DNA from: Haladaptatus pallidirubidus
Lineage (GTDB): Archaea; Halobacteriota; Halobacteria; Halobacteriales; Haladaptataceae
NCBI RefSeq assembly: GCF_020700235.1
Contig: NZ_CP085301.1
Coordinates: 1,054,001 to 1,118,000, forward strand
Length of the DNA stretch: 64,000 nucleotides
Reading direction: 5' to 3'
Shown piece by piece: positions 52,258 through 60,517 of the stretch; the first letter of the stretch is position 1; each line of letters begins with the position of its first letter. The notes under the pieces were generated by a model. That model was not told the origin of the DNA. It ran no database searches and saw only the letters and a list, made by a program, of their open reading frames with translations. The translations under genes and the position numbers were made by a program.

Positions 52258-52299
52258 ATGTCTCCCATAGAAAACGAAGTGGAGACGGAACAACCATGA
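52258..52299 (+). CDS. 13-residue leader reading frame ahead of rpa3
   Basis: ATG 52258 begins a frame MSPIENEVETEQP that stops at TGA 52297-52299. That stop overlaps the rpa3 ATG as ATGA. Because the ATG lies at the expected transcript start, ribosomes on a leaderless mRNA would translate it first and could pass to rpa3 by termination-reinitiation. It could be an accidental frame; no known peptide resembles it. Confidence 0.4.
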   Translation: MSPIENEVETEQP

Positions 52300-53225
52300 C
52301 CGATGTGCGACAGCATGCGGAAGAAATACACGAACAGTTCTCCGACCATCTCGACGTGACCGTAGACGACGTAGCGTCGCGTCTCGACAGCCTCGTCAAC
52401 GAGTACAAAGTGCCCATGGAAGAGGCACGACGAAGCGTTACCAGCCACTATTTGGACGAGGCCGGACTCGAACGCGACGACATCCGAACCGGCGGTACCA
52501 GCGATGTGCAAGTCGAAGACATCGAAACCGACGAGCAATGGGTGAACCTCACGGCCAAGGTCGTTGACCTCTGGGAACCGCGTAGCGATTCGGTCGGCCA
52601 AGTCGGTCTCCTCGGCGACGAGACGGGCACCATCAAGTTCACGAAGTGGGCCAAATCCGACCTGCCCGAACTCGAAGAGGGTACCGTCTACCGACTCGGC
52701 AACGTCGTCACGGACGAGTACCAGGGCCGATACTCGGTGAAACTCAACCGTACTACGACTGTCGAGGAACTCGACACCGACATCGAAGTCGGCGACAACG
52801 CGACCGAAATCCAAGGCGCGCTGGTGGACATCCAATCCGGCAGCGGCCTCATCAAGCGATGTCCGAAAGAGGACTGCACCCGCGTTCTCCAGAACGGGCG
52901 CTGTTCCGAACACGGCGAACAGGAAGGCGAGTTCGACCTCAGAATCAAGGGCGTCGTGGACGACGGAATGGACGTTCACGAGGTCATCTTCAACGAGGAA
53001 GCGACCGAGAACCTGACCGGTATCGAACTGGAAGAAGCCAAACAGATGGCGATGGACGCACTCGACACGACCGTCGTAGCCGACGAAATGCGAGAAAAAA
53101 CGCTCGGTTACTACTACCGCGTATCTGGCCCGACCATGGGCCGATACGTGCTGGCGAACGATGTCGAGCAACTATCCGGGCCGGTGGATGCGGAAGCGGC
53201 GCTAATCAAAGCGAGGTCGATGTAA
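52296..53225 (+). CDS. rpa3: Replication protein A, RPA3 type (single-stranded DNA-binding protein)
   Basis: A 309-residue single-stranded DNA-binding protein. It has an N-terminal helical part (RQHAEEIHEQFSDHL), one clear OB fold at about residues 65-165 (DEQWVNLTAKVVDLWEP, GLLGDETGTIKFTKWAKS, YRLGNVVTDEYQGRYSVKLN), and a second domain with a zinc finger KRCPKEDCTRVLQNGRCSEHG near residue 190 followed by a further OB-like stretch. The size and the immediately following rpap gene, without a phosphoesterase gene behind, match the haloarchaeal RPA3 operon rather than RPA1. It protects ssDNA in replication and repair. Confidence 0.9.
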   Translation: MTDVRQHAEEIHEQFSDHLDVTVDDVASRLDSLVNEYKVPMEEARRSVTSHYLDEAGLERDDIRTGGTSDVQVEDIETDEQWVNLTAKVVDLWEPRSDSVGQVGLLGDETGTIKFTKWAKSDLPELEEGTVYRLGNVVTDEYQGRYSVKLNRTTTVEELDTDIEVGDNATEIQGALVDIQSGSGLIKRCPKEDCTRVLQNGRCSEHGEQEGEFDLRIKGVVDDGMDVHEVIFNEEATENLTGIELEEAKQMAMDALDTTVVADEMREKTLGYYYRVSGPTMGRYVLANDVEQLSGPVDAEAALIKARSM

Positions 53226-53226
53226 C

Positions 53227-53883
53227 ATGAGTGGAGCACCTACCAGAGAAGTCGCACGCAGGGCGTTCGCGGCGGAGTTCAACGACGCGAGTTACACGTT
53301 CAAAGAATCGGACGACGAGCGCGCGCCGGTCTACTTGCTCCTCCCCACGGGCGAACGAGCGAACCGCGTTTTCGTCGTCGGAACGCTGACCGAGAAAGAA
53401 GACGTCGGCGAAGACAGCGAATACTGGCGCGGCCGGGTCGTTGACCCGAACGGCGACACGTTCTTCGTCTACGCTGGACAGTACCAACCCGACGCCGCGG
53501 CAATGCTCCGCGAACTCGAAGCCCCGGAGTACGTCGCCATCGCCGGAAAACCGCGAACGTACGAGATGGACGACGGAACCGTAAACGTCTCGCTCCGACC
53601 GGAATCCATCACCGTGGTTGACGACGCGACGCGCGACCGTTGGGTGGTCGAAACCGCCGAGCGAACCCTCGAGCGTATTTCGACGTTCGACGACGAAGCG
53701 AATCGCTACGCTGCCATGGCGCGAGAGGAGTACGACCGACCGGTCGAATCATACCGAGAAAACGCCATTCGGGCGCTCGAAAGTCTCGATACGGGTGGAG
53801 GATCGAGCGATAGGGAAACCGAGATGAGCGACGGCGGAACGAGCGAGGAAGCGGACGGAGAAAGCGAAACGCCGGTTCAGTAG
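53227..53883 (+). CDS. rpap3: RPA-associated protein (RPAP3)
   Basis: A 218-residue OB-fold protein (COG3390-type) that binds RPA and is specific to its cognate partner. It contains TREVARRAFAAEFNDASYTF, LLPTGERANRVFVVGTLTEK, YWRGRVVDPNGDTFFVYAGQ and the LRPESITVVDDATRD helix. The last 50 residues are acidic and low-complexity (GGSSDRETEMSDGGTSEE). It starts one base after the rpa3 stop, making a two-gene operon. In Haloferax such pairs act in DNA repair; here this is inferred by family. Confidence 0.88.
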   Translation: MSGAPTREVARRAFAAEFNDASYTFKESDDERAPVYLLLPTGERANRVFVVGTLTEKEDVGEDSEYWRGRVVDPNGDTFFVYAGQYQPDAAAMLRELEAPEYVAIAGKPRTYEMDDGTVNVSLRPESITVVDDATRDRWVVETAERTLERISTFDDEANRYAAMAREEYDRPVESYRENAIRALESLDTGGGSSDRETEMSDGGTSEEADGESETPVQ

Positions 53884-53997
53884 CAAGACGCCGTCTATCT
53901 TTCGAAAGTAGTCGGGCGAAGATTTTGTCGAACAGGGAACCGTCTACCGAGCAGTTTAGTGCTCGAAACCGCCAACCGCAGAACCTTACAGGAAAAT

Positions 53998-54234
53998 ATG
54001 CCAGACGAGCGGACATCACCGAGCAGTGGGTGGAAGGAGGTGTACGACGCGATGGAGACGGATACGTCCGCCGAAAGTCCGGCCAATCCATGTCCTACCT
54101 GTGGAAGCGAATCAAATCGCGTTTTTCAACGCGTGTTCGAGTGCGAGGAACACGGTGTGTGGGCACTCGACAGGGGAGGAAATCCTCACCCGGGACGGAG
54201 CACGATAGGGAGGAAACGATTCGAAGCCGATTAG
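53998..54234 (+). CDS. Small zinc-finger-like protein
   Basis: A 78-residue protein, MPDERTSPSSGWKEVYDAME..., with a CPTCGSESN knuckle and a later CEEHGVW, forming a likely C-x2-C ... C-x2-H zinc site of the small haloarchaeal zinc-finger type. The C-terminus is basic (GRSTIGRKRFEAD). I prefer ATG 53998; an in-frame GTG at 53959 is possible. Such tiny proteins in Haloferax affect biofilm and motility, but I cannot assign one here. It sits between rpap3 and the TetR gene. Confidence 0.6.
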   Translation: MPDERTSPSSGWKEVYDAMETDTSAESPANPCPTCGSESNRVFQRVFECEEHGVWALDRGGNPHPGRSTIGRKRFEAD

Positions 54235-54278
54235 TTGGTGATTGAGAGTGTGACACACTTCGTCTCGAAATACCTTTT

Positions 54279-54296
54279 ACTGACTAACCAGTCAGT
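54279..54296. promoter_or_regulatory. Palindromic operator on the TetR-MATE promoter
   Basis: ACTGACT (54279-54285) and AGTCAGT (54290-54296) form a perfect 18-base palindrome around AACC. It lies just after a TATA-like ACCTTTTAC (54272-54280) and 23 bases before the GTG start of the TetR gene, over the expected transcript start. This is the expected layout of a self-repressing TetR operator. Confidence 0.7.
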
Positions 54297-54318
54297 CAAT
54301 GCACGGTGAATATCGGAA

Positions 54319-54921
54319 GTGAACAGTGAAACAGAAGACGAACTGATGCAGGCCACCTACAGCGCCCTCTGTAAGAACGGCTACGCATCGCTCCGAATGC
54401 AGGATATTGCGGACGAATCCTCGAAAAGTAAGGCGACGCTCCACTACTACTACGACAGTAAACACGAGTTACTAAGCGAATTTCTCGACTATCTGTACGA
54501 GTCCTTCGCCGAGCGTATCGAGGCGGACGAAGACGAGGCACCCGATGAACAGTTGTTCGAACTCATCGAACTACTATTCGAACGGGACGATTCGGACAGT
54601 CAGCGTGAGTTTCGAACGGCCATCCTCGAAGTCAAGGCGCAGGGGCCGTACGACGACACGTACCGCGAAAAGCTCGAAAAATTCGACCGACTGCTCCACG
54701 ACAGCATTCAAGCAATCGTGGAGTCGGGACAGAAAGAGGGTGTCTTTCTGACGACAGCCAGCGCAGACGACATCGCGGATTTCGTCGTCACCGTCATCAA
54801 CGGAGCACAAACCCGACACGTTTCGGTGAATCACGATGTCGGTCGAACCAAACGAATGCTCGTCCAGTACATCACCGAGCAACTGCTCGCCGATGGTGCG
54901 ACGGAGGGGATCCCGGGATGA
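54319..54921 (+). CDS. TetR/AcrR-family repressor
   Basis: A 200-residue regulator. The N-terminal helix-turn-helix is clear: LMQATYSALCKNGYASLRM, then QDIADESSKSKATLHYYYDS and KHELLSEFLDYL. The C-terminal ligand-binding domain (FELIELLFERDDSDSQREF, SIQAIVESGQKEGVF) is helical. It starts with GTG 54319; ATG 54346 further in would cut the first helix. Its stop overlaps the MATE start (ATGA), so it presumably represses both genes through the palindrome at 54279-54296 and is released by the efflux substrate. Confidence 0.9.
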   Translation: MNSETEDELMQATYSALCKNGYASLRMQDIADESSKSKATLHYYYDSKHELLSEFLDYLYESFAERIEADEDEAPDEQLFELIELLFERDDSDSQREFRTAILEVKAQGPYDDTYREKLEKFDRLLHDSIQAIVESGQKEGVFLTTASADDIADFVVTVINGAQTRHVSVNHDVGRTKRMLVQYITEQLLADGATEGIPG

Positions 54922-56420
54922 GTCTCCGCAATCGGTTGAGCGCGTTGTTCAAGTCGTCGGACGAACTCGACCTCACGTCGGGAGAAATAGGAAAGCCCCT
55001 GCTCTATCTTTCCTTTCCAATCGTCATCACGAATCTCTTCCAGACGGCGTACAATCTCGCGGACACCTTCTGGCTCGGTCAGTACAGCACGAGCGCACTC
55101 GCGGCGATTTCCTTCGCGTTTCCGATGGTGTTCTTGCTCATCGCGCTCGCGCTCGGGCTGTCGGTTGCCGGGAGCGTGTTGGTCGCGCAGAACGTCGGTG
55201 CAGGACAGGAGCGGAAGGCCGAATACGCGGCATCGCAGACGGTCACGTTTTCGATAGTAGCCTCGCTCGGCCTCGGGGCCATCGGATACGTATTCGTAGA
55301 TGAGTTCCTCGATTTACTCGGAGCGAGCGAAGCGGTCGCTCCGCTTGCGACGTCGTACATGCAGGTGTTCTCGGCGGGATTAGTCGCCGTGTTCGGATTT
55401 GCGGTGTTCATCGCGCTGATGCGCGGTTACGGCGACACCGTGACGCCGATGCTCGTCATGTTCGGTTCCGTCGTGTTGAATATCGTCCTCGACCCGTTCC
55501 TCATCTTCGGCTTCGAAAGCAACCCGCTGTTCGGCTATCTCGGTCTTCGCGGCCTCGAAACGACGATGCTCGAACTCACGGCGTACACCGGTTCCGGTAT
55601 CGAAGGAGCCGCGATAGCGACCGTCTTCTCGCGGTTTCTGGCACTCGCCGTCGGACTCGTCATCATGTTCCGCGGCAACCGAGGCGTTCGAATTCGACTC
55701 AGCCAGATGACGCCCGATTTCGGATACGCGAAGCGAATCGTGGACATTGGCATTCCGGCTTCCATCGAAGGAACCGGCCGCGCGCTGTCCGTCAACCTAC
55801 TCCTGTTCATCATCGCGGCGTTTCCGGAGACGGTCGTCGCGGCGTACGGAATCGGGACGCGGGTGTTCTCTGTCATCTTCCTCCCGGCCATCGCGTTCTC
55901 GCAGGGCGTCGAAACGATGACGGGGCAGAACATCGGTGCCGGAAAAGTTGACCGCGCAAAACGGACGAACCACTTCGGCGCGAAGGTGATGTTGATAACG
56001 CTGACTGCTTTCGGAGTTGTCGTCCTCGTCGCGGCCGAACCTATCGTCTCCGTGTTTACGACCGACCAAGACGTAATCGAAGTCGGTGTGACATTCATGC
56101 GCTACACGGCGTTGACGTTCGGTTTCATCGGCGTCATGCGCTCGTACAGCGGCGGATTCCGCGGCGCGGGGAAAACGATGATTGCGGCCGTCATCTCGAT
56201 TCTCATGCTCGGCGTGATTCGCTTTCCCGTCGCGTGGTTCGGCGCGGACATGGTCGGGTCGGAAGGTATCTGGATGGCGTTCGCCGTCTCGAACGTCGCC
56301 GGTGGAATCATCGCCTACCTTTGGTTCCACAGGGTGTCTTGGGACGACGTTGACGTCACTCGCGGTGGAGTTCCGGGCGAGGTAGCGGACAAAGAGGCGG
56401 ATGTCGCCTCGAACGACTGA
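54918..56420 (+). CDS. MATE-family multidrug/metabolite efflux transporter
   Basis: A 500-residue membrane antiporter with twelve predicted helices in two six-helix MatE domains (about residues 30-200 and 260-430). Typical segments are LYLSFPIVITNLFQTAYNLAD, NVGAGQERKAEYAAS and its second-domain counterpart NIGAGKVDRAKRTNHF. It exports cationic drugs or metabolites against Na+ or H+. It is coupled to the TetR gene by a four-base overlap, consistent with substrate-induced expression. It converges with hutH, 12 bases away. Confidence 0.9.
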   Translation: MSLRNRLSALFKSSDELDLTSGEIGKPLLYLSFPIVITNLFQTAYNLADTFWLGQYSTSALAAISFAFPMVFLLIALALGLSVAGSVLVAQNVGAGQERKAEYAASQTVTFSIVASLGLGAIGYVFVDEFLDLLGASEAVAPLATSYMQVFSAGLVAVFGFAVFIALMRGYGDTVTPMLVMFGSVVLNIVLDPFLIFGFESNPLFGYLGLRGLETTMLELTAYTGSGIEGAAIATVFSRFLALAVGLVIMFRGNRGVRIRLSQMTPDFGYAKRIVDIGIPASIEGTGRALSVNLLLFIIAAFPETVVAAYGIGTRVFSVIFLPAIAFSQGVETMTGQNIGAGKVDRAKRTNHFGAKVMLITLTAFGVVVLVAAEPIVSVFTTDQDVIEVGVTFMRYTALTFGFIGVMRSYSGGFRGAGKTMIAAVISILMLGVIRFPVAWFGADMVGSEGIWMAFAVSNVAGGIIAYLWFHRVSWDDVDVTRGGVPGEVADKEADVASND

Positions 56421-56432
56421 GACGAGTCGAAC

Positions 56433-58004
56433 CTATTCCAGCGATTCGCCCAGCGCGTCTTCGACGCGCGCTTCGAGGAGGCCGGAATGGACGAGCGTTT
56501 CGGCGGTCGAGATATCCTCGTGAATCGGTCGGTCGTCGGTCAACGGCGGCACAACCTCGCGAACCGCGTCGTAGGCCGCGCCGGTTCCGACGCCGTGTGA
56601 GAGGTCGTCGTCGATAAATTCGCTCGCCTGCACGCCGCAGAGGAGCTCGATACCGACGACGGCGAGCGCGTTTTCGACGGCCCGGCGAGCATTGTACGCG
56701 CTCTGGGCGCTCATGCTGACGTGGTCTTCCTGATTGCCGCTGACGGGCGTGTTGTCCATCGAGGCGCGACCAATCGATCGATTTTCGTTCAGCAGCGCCG
56801 CGGCGGTGTACTGGGCAATCATGTATCCCGAACGCAGACCGCTGTGTTCGGTGAGGAACGGCGGAAGGTGTGATTCCTGTACGTTCGGGTTGAGCATGCG
56901 GTCAACGCGGCGCTCCGAGATGGCTGCGAGTTCCGTGACGGCGTTCGTCAGGTAATCCAGCGGAAGCGCGAGCGGGTCGCCGTGGAAGTTGCCGCCCGAC
57001 AGAACCGCGGCGTCACCCGCACCGCTGGCACGGCTGTTCACCGCGTCGGCGGGGAAGATGAGCGGGTTGTCCGTCGCGCTGTTGAGTTCGATTTCGACCG
57101 CTTCGCGGAGGTGGGCGACCGCGTCCCGAACCGCACCGTGAACTTGCGGGAGACAACGAATCGAGTAGGCGTCTTGCACCCGGTCGCAGTTGCGGTGCGA
57201 TTCGACGATTTCCGAATTGTGGGTGAGTCGCTTGACGTTCCGCGCGGTTTTCGCGTGCCCGTCGTGCGGGCGAATATCCACGATAGCGGGGTCTGCGGAG
57301 GCGGTGGTTCCCATCGTCACTTCGGTCGTCAGTGCTCCCGCAACGTCCGCCGCTCGAATCGCGCGCTCCGCGTCCCGAACCGCGAGGGCGGCGAGTCCGA
57401 CCGAGAGTTGGGTTCCGTTGATGAGCGCCAAGCCCTCCTTGGCCGCGAGCGTCACCGGTTCGAGACCGACGGTTTCGAGGGCGTCCGCGCCGGACATCTC
57501 CGTTCCATCCGCGGTTGCGGTTCCCTCGCCCATCAGCACCAGCGCGAGGTGTGCGAGGGGGGCGAGGTCACCGCTCGCGCCGAGGCTTCCGCGTGATTTG
57601 ACGACGGGGTGAACGCCCTCGTTCAGCATCGTCACAAGCTGGTCAATCACGAGTTCGCGGATGCCGGAGTAGCCCTTGACGAGCGCGTTGATTCGCCCGA
57701 GCATCATGGCGCGAACTTCCTCGCGGGTCAGTTCCCGGCCCGCGCCCGCGGCGTGGCTCCGGACGAGGTTGGATTGAAGCGTCTCAATGTCTTCCTGTGG
57801 AATTCGTTCGTCAACGAGTTCGCCGAATCCGGTGTTGACGCCGTACACCGCCTCGCCGCTTTCGACCACCTGTTCGACGCGCTTCCGGGCGGTTCGAACG
57901 CGCTCTCTGGCGTCCCCGGAGACGAAGACGGTCGCGTCGTCCCGCGCGACTTTTTCGACGTCTTCCGGCGTGAGCGATTCACCGTCTACTCGAATTTCGG
58001 TCAT
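56433..58004 (-). CDS. hutH: Histidine ammonia-lyase
   Basis: A 523-residue enzyme that deaminates histidine to urocanate, the first step of histidine degradation. The self-forming MIO cofactor comes from Ala-Ser-Gly in SRGSLGASGDLAPLAHLAL (about residue 141). Other family marks are YGVNTGFGELVDERIP near residue 55, ALINGTQLSVG and DNPLIFPADAVNSRAS. It follows hutI with a 315-base gap, longer than the other hut spacers, so it might have its own promoter. All catalytic features are intact. Confidence 0.95.
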   Translation of the reverse strand: MTEIRVDGESLTPEDVEKVARDDATVFVSGDARERVRTARKRVEQVVESGEAVYGVNTGFGELVDERIPQEDIETLQSNLVRSHAAGAGRELTREEVRAMMLGRINALVKGYSGIRELVIDQLVTMLNEGVHPVVKSRGSLGASGDLAPLAHLALVLMGEGTATADGTEMSGADALETVGLEPVTLAAKEGLALINGTQLSVGLAALAVRDAERAIRAADVAGALTTEVTMGTTASADPAIVDIRPHDGHAKTARNVKRLTHNSEIVESHRNCDRVQDAYSIRCLPQVHGAVRDAVAHLREAVEIELNSATDNPLIFPADAVNSRASGAGDAAVLSGGNFHGDPLALPLDYLTNAVTELAAISERRVDRMLNPNVQESHLPPFLTEHSGLRSGYMIAQYTAAALLNENRSIGRASMDNTPVSGNQEDHVSMSAQSAYNARRAVENALAVVGIELLCGVQASEFIDDDLSHGVGTGAAYDAVREVVPPLTDDRPIHEDISTAETLVHSGLLEARVEDALGESLE

Positions 58005-58319
58005 TTCGTCATCAGCTCCTTTGCGGAGTTCTTGGCTGTTGTAGCTGTCGTGGGTAACTGAACGCAGATACAGTGACCCCGAAAGCCCTCGCGTGCTATG
58101 CTCGCGTGAACCGGCCTGCGCGAGAAACCTCGCTCACGAGGTGGGTGAGCACTGGAGCGAACGCCCGTGAGTGAAGCGCGCAGTCGGTTGGGGAGGCGCG
58201 TGGGCTGTCGCGGGGCGGCGGTTTCATTGGAGTCGGCAACAATCCTCGATAAATCGAACGCGGAGTCAACGACAGACGAACCAACTCCAAATCCGATTCC
58301 ACTCCCTCCAATCCGATTC
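58005..58319. other. Non-coding spacer between hutI and hutH with a repeat-like segment (315 bases)
   Basis: No supported frame. It contains CCTCGCTCACGAGG and a stretch at about 58144-58225 that resembles the left arm of the inverted repeat at 9848-9910 (both hold TCGGTTGGG near a GC-rich run). A promoter for hutH could lie here. Confidence 0.5.
58144..58225. repeat. Element related to the 9.85-kb intergenic arm
   Basis: GTGAGCACTGGAGCGAACGC...CAGTCGGTTGGGGAGG... matches in order the 9849-9910 stretch ATGAGCAACCGAGCGCAGGC...GAATCGGTTGGGAAGG. Similarity is imperfect but extends over about 70 bases. Confidence 0.45.
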
Positions 58320-59576
58320 TTACACACGATGTACCACCTCGCCGCCTTTCAGCACCGTCTCCACCGCGTTCACGCCGAAGTTGTACGGAACGTGGACGTA
58401 GCTGGGAGCATCGAGAACGGCGATATCGCCCGACGTTCCGGGCTGAAGCGTCCCCGACCCGTCCTCCATATCCAGCGCCATCCCGGCGTGTTTCGTTCCC
58501 GCGACCAACGCTTCCGCGGGCGTCATTCCCATTTCGACGCAGGACAAGGATGCGGCGAATCCCATGCTCTGTGAGTAGCAGTTGGGGTTGAAATCCGTGG
58601 CGACCGCGACGGGCGCACCGGCGTCGAGGAACGCACGAGCGTCGGCGAACTCGGCACCCAACCCGAAGGCGGTTCCCGGAAGCAACACCGGAACGACGCT
58701 CGACTCGACGACCGCCTCGACGTCCTCCTCCGTCGCATAGAGCAGGTGGTCGGCGCTCGTCGCTCCCAATTCCGCGGCGAGTTGCGTCCCGCCGATGTGC
58801 GCGAGTTCCTCGGCGTGAACTTTCGGCGTCATACCGTATTCTTTGCCTGCCCTTAGCACGCGCCGAGACTGTTCGACGGAGAAGACGCCTTCCTCGCAGA
58901 ACACGTCGCAGAACTGCGCGATGCCCTGCTCTGCGACCGCCGGAATCTGTTCTTCGACGACCTCGTCAACGTAGTCGTCCGCGTCCCGATTCTCCGGGAT
59001 GGCGTGCGCGCCCATGAACGTGGGAATCACGTCCACCGCGTGCCGGTCGTCGGCGCGGGCGATGACCTTCAGCATCCGGAGTTCGGTCTCGGTGTCGAGT
59101 CCGTAGCCCGATTTTATCTCCACGGTAGTCGTCCCGTGGGCGAGCATGGTGTCGAGCTGCGAGACCAGGTTCGACAGCAGTTCTTCGTCGCTCGCCTCGC
59201 GTACTGCGCGGACGGTTCGGAGAATTCCGCCGCCTTCAGAGAGAATTTCCTGATACGTCTTACCCCGCAGTTTCGCCTCGAACTCGTCCGAGCGGTCGCC
59301 CGCGAACAGGGCGTGGGTGTGCGAGTCGATGAAACCCGGAATCACGGCTTTCCCGCTGGCGTCAACCGAAAGCCTGGCATCCTCGGGCGGGTATTCACGG
59401 GTTACGGGGCCGGTCGCGCCGATTCTTGCGACTTTCCCATCGACCACGGCGACTGCGGCGTCTTCGTAAATGCCGAGCGAGCCATCTTCTTCGACGGTCA
59501 CGATTTCCGCCGCGTCGTGAACGACTGCCGTGAGTTCGGAGTCGTTGCCGCCGTATTCCGAATCTCGGGTGCTCAT
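58320..59576 (-). CDS. hutI: Imidazolonepropionase
   Basis: A 418-residue metal-dependent amidohydrolase that opens imidazolone propionate to formiminoglutamate, the third step of histidine breakdown. The metal site motif HTHALFAGDRSDEFE is at about residues 75-90, with further ligands in TTVEIKSGYGLDTETEL, PKVHAEELAHIGGT and VATDFNPN. The start at ATG 59576 overlaps the hutG stop by four bases. The longer frame upstream is not used. Confidence 0.95.
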   Translation of the reverse strand: MSTRDSEYGGNDSELTAVVHDAAEIVTVEEDGSLGIYEDAAVAVVDGKVARIGATGPVTREYPPEDARLSVDASGKAVIPGFIDSHTHALFAGDRSDEFEAKLRGKTYQEILSEGGGILRTVRAVREASDEELLSNLVSQLDTMLAHGTTTVEIKSGYGLDTETELRMLKVIARADDRHAVDVIPTFMGAHAIPENRDADDYVDEVVEEQIPAVAEQGIAQFCDVFCEEGVFSVEQSRRVLRAGKEYGMTPKVHAEELAHIGGTQLAAELGATSADHLLYATEEDVEAVVESSVVPVLLPGTAFGLGAEFADARAFLDAGAPVAVATDFNPNCYSQSMGFAASLSCVEMGMTPAEALVAGTKHAGMALDMEDGSGTLQPGTSGDIAVLDAPSYVHVPYNFGVNAVETVLKGGEVVHRV

Positions 59577-60517
59577 TCGCCACCTCCGAGCGTGGAGAGG
59601 AAATGCGCGATTGCCCGCGCACCCGCCTTCGCCGTCAGTTCGTTCTCGTCCAGCGACGGCGCGCATTCGACGACTTCGAAGCCAGCGACTCGCGAGTCGC
59701 TGGCGACCAGTCGGAGCATCCGAAACAGTTCCCTGGTCGTGATTCCGCCCGGCGTGGGCGCGCTAACGCCGGGTGCAAACGCGGCGTCGAGAACGTCCAA
59801 ATCGACGCTGACGTAGATGGTATCGACGTCCCTCATCGACTCCAGCGCGGTGTCGATGGCCGAAACGGAATCCTCGCCGACCTCCTCCGCGGTGACGATT
59901 TCGCCGCCTTCCTCGCGGACGAACGCGGCGTAGTCGGCGCTCGTCTCGAAATGACGAGCGCCGACGCAGGCGTAGACGTCGAGACCGTCGCCGAGTTCGG
60001 AGTCGAACAGTTGGCGATAGGGCGTTCCGCTGGTCGGAGAGTCCCGAATTTCGCGCACGTCGAGGTGTGCGTCGAAATTAATGACGCCGAGCGAGGATTC
60101 CTCGGTGAGCAGATGCACCGCGTTGGCGTAGGTGAGCGAGTTGTCGCCGCCGAGGAAGACGGGGAACGTGGATTCGTCGTGAATCGCGCTGGCCGCGGTG
60201 TGGGCGAGCGACTGGGCTTCTTCGACCCATTCGGCGTCTTCGAGATTGGCGACGTCGCCGAGGTCGCCGACCGACCGGATTGGCCCGGCGTCGAAGTGGT
60301 GGGTCTTGATTGCGGCGAGTTGCTCGCGGAGCGCCGACGGCCCCTCGCTTGCGCCCCTCCTGCCGATAACCGCGCCGTCGTAAGGTTCGCCGACGATGAC
60401 GGCGTCAAACTCATCTACGGTGTCGAGGTCGGTTCGCTCGACCACGTCGCCGAACTGCTCGTCGTTCGGGTCGGCGGACGTACCCTCCCAGTCGAAGGCG
60501 TGAGTAAATTCGCTCAT
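59573..60517 (-). CDS. hutG: Formimidoylglutamase
   Basis: A 314-residue arginase-family hydrolase that converts N-formimidoylglutamate to glutamate and formamide. Metal ligands of the binuclear Mn site are visible in [28 protein letters not shown] and [20 protein letters not shown]. The start at ATG 60517 overlaps the hutU stop by four bases, and its stop overlaps hutI. The family includes agmatinase, but the hut context settles the name. Confidence 0.93.
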   Translation of the reverse strand: MSEFTHAFDWEGTSADPNDEQFGDVVERTDLDTVDEFDAVIVGEPYDGAVIGRRGASEGPSALREQLAAIKTHHFDAGPIRSVGDLGDVANLEDAEWVEEAQSLAHTAASAIHDESTFPVFLGGDNSLTYANAVHLLTEESSLGVINFDAHLDVREIRDSPTSGTPYRQLFDSELGDGLDVYACVGARHFETSADYAAFVREEGGEIVTAEEVGEDSVSAIDTALESMRDVDTIYVSVDLDVLDAAFAPGVSAPTPGGITTRELFRMLRLVASDSRVAGFEVVECAPSLDENELTAKAGARAIAHFLSTLGGGE

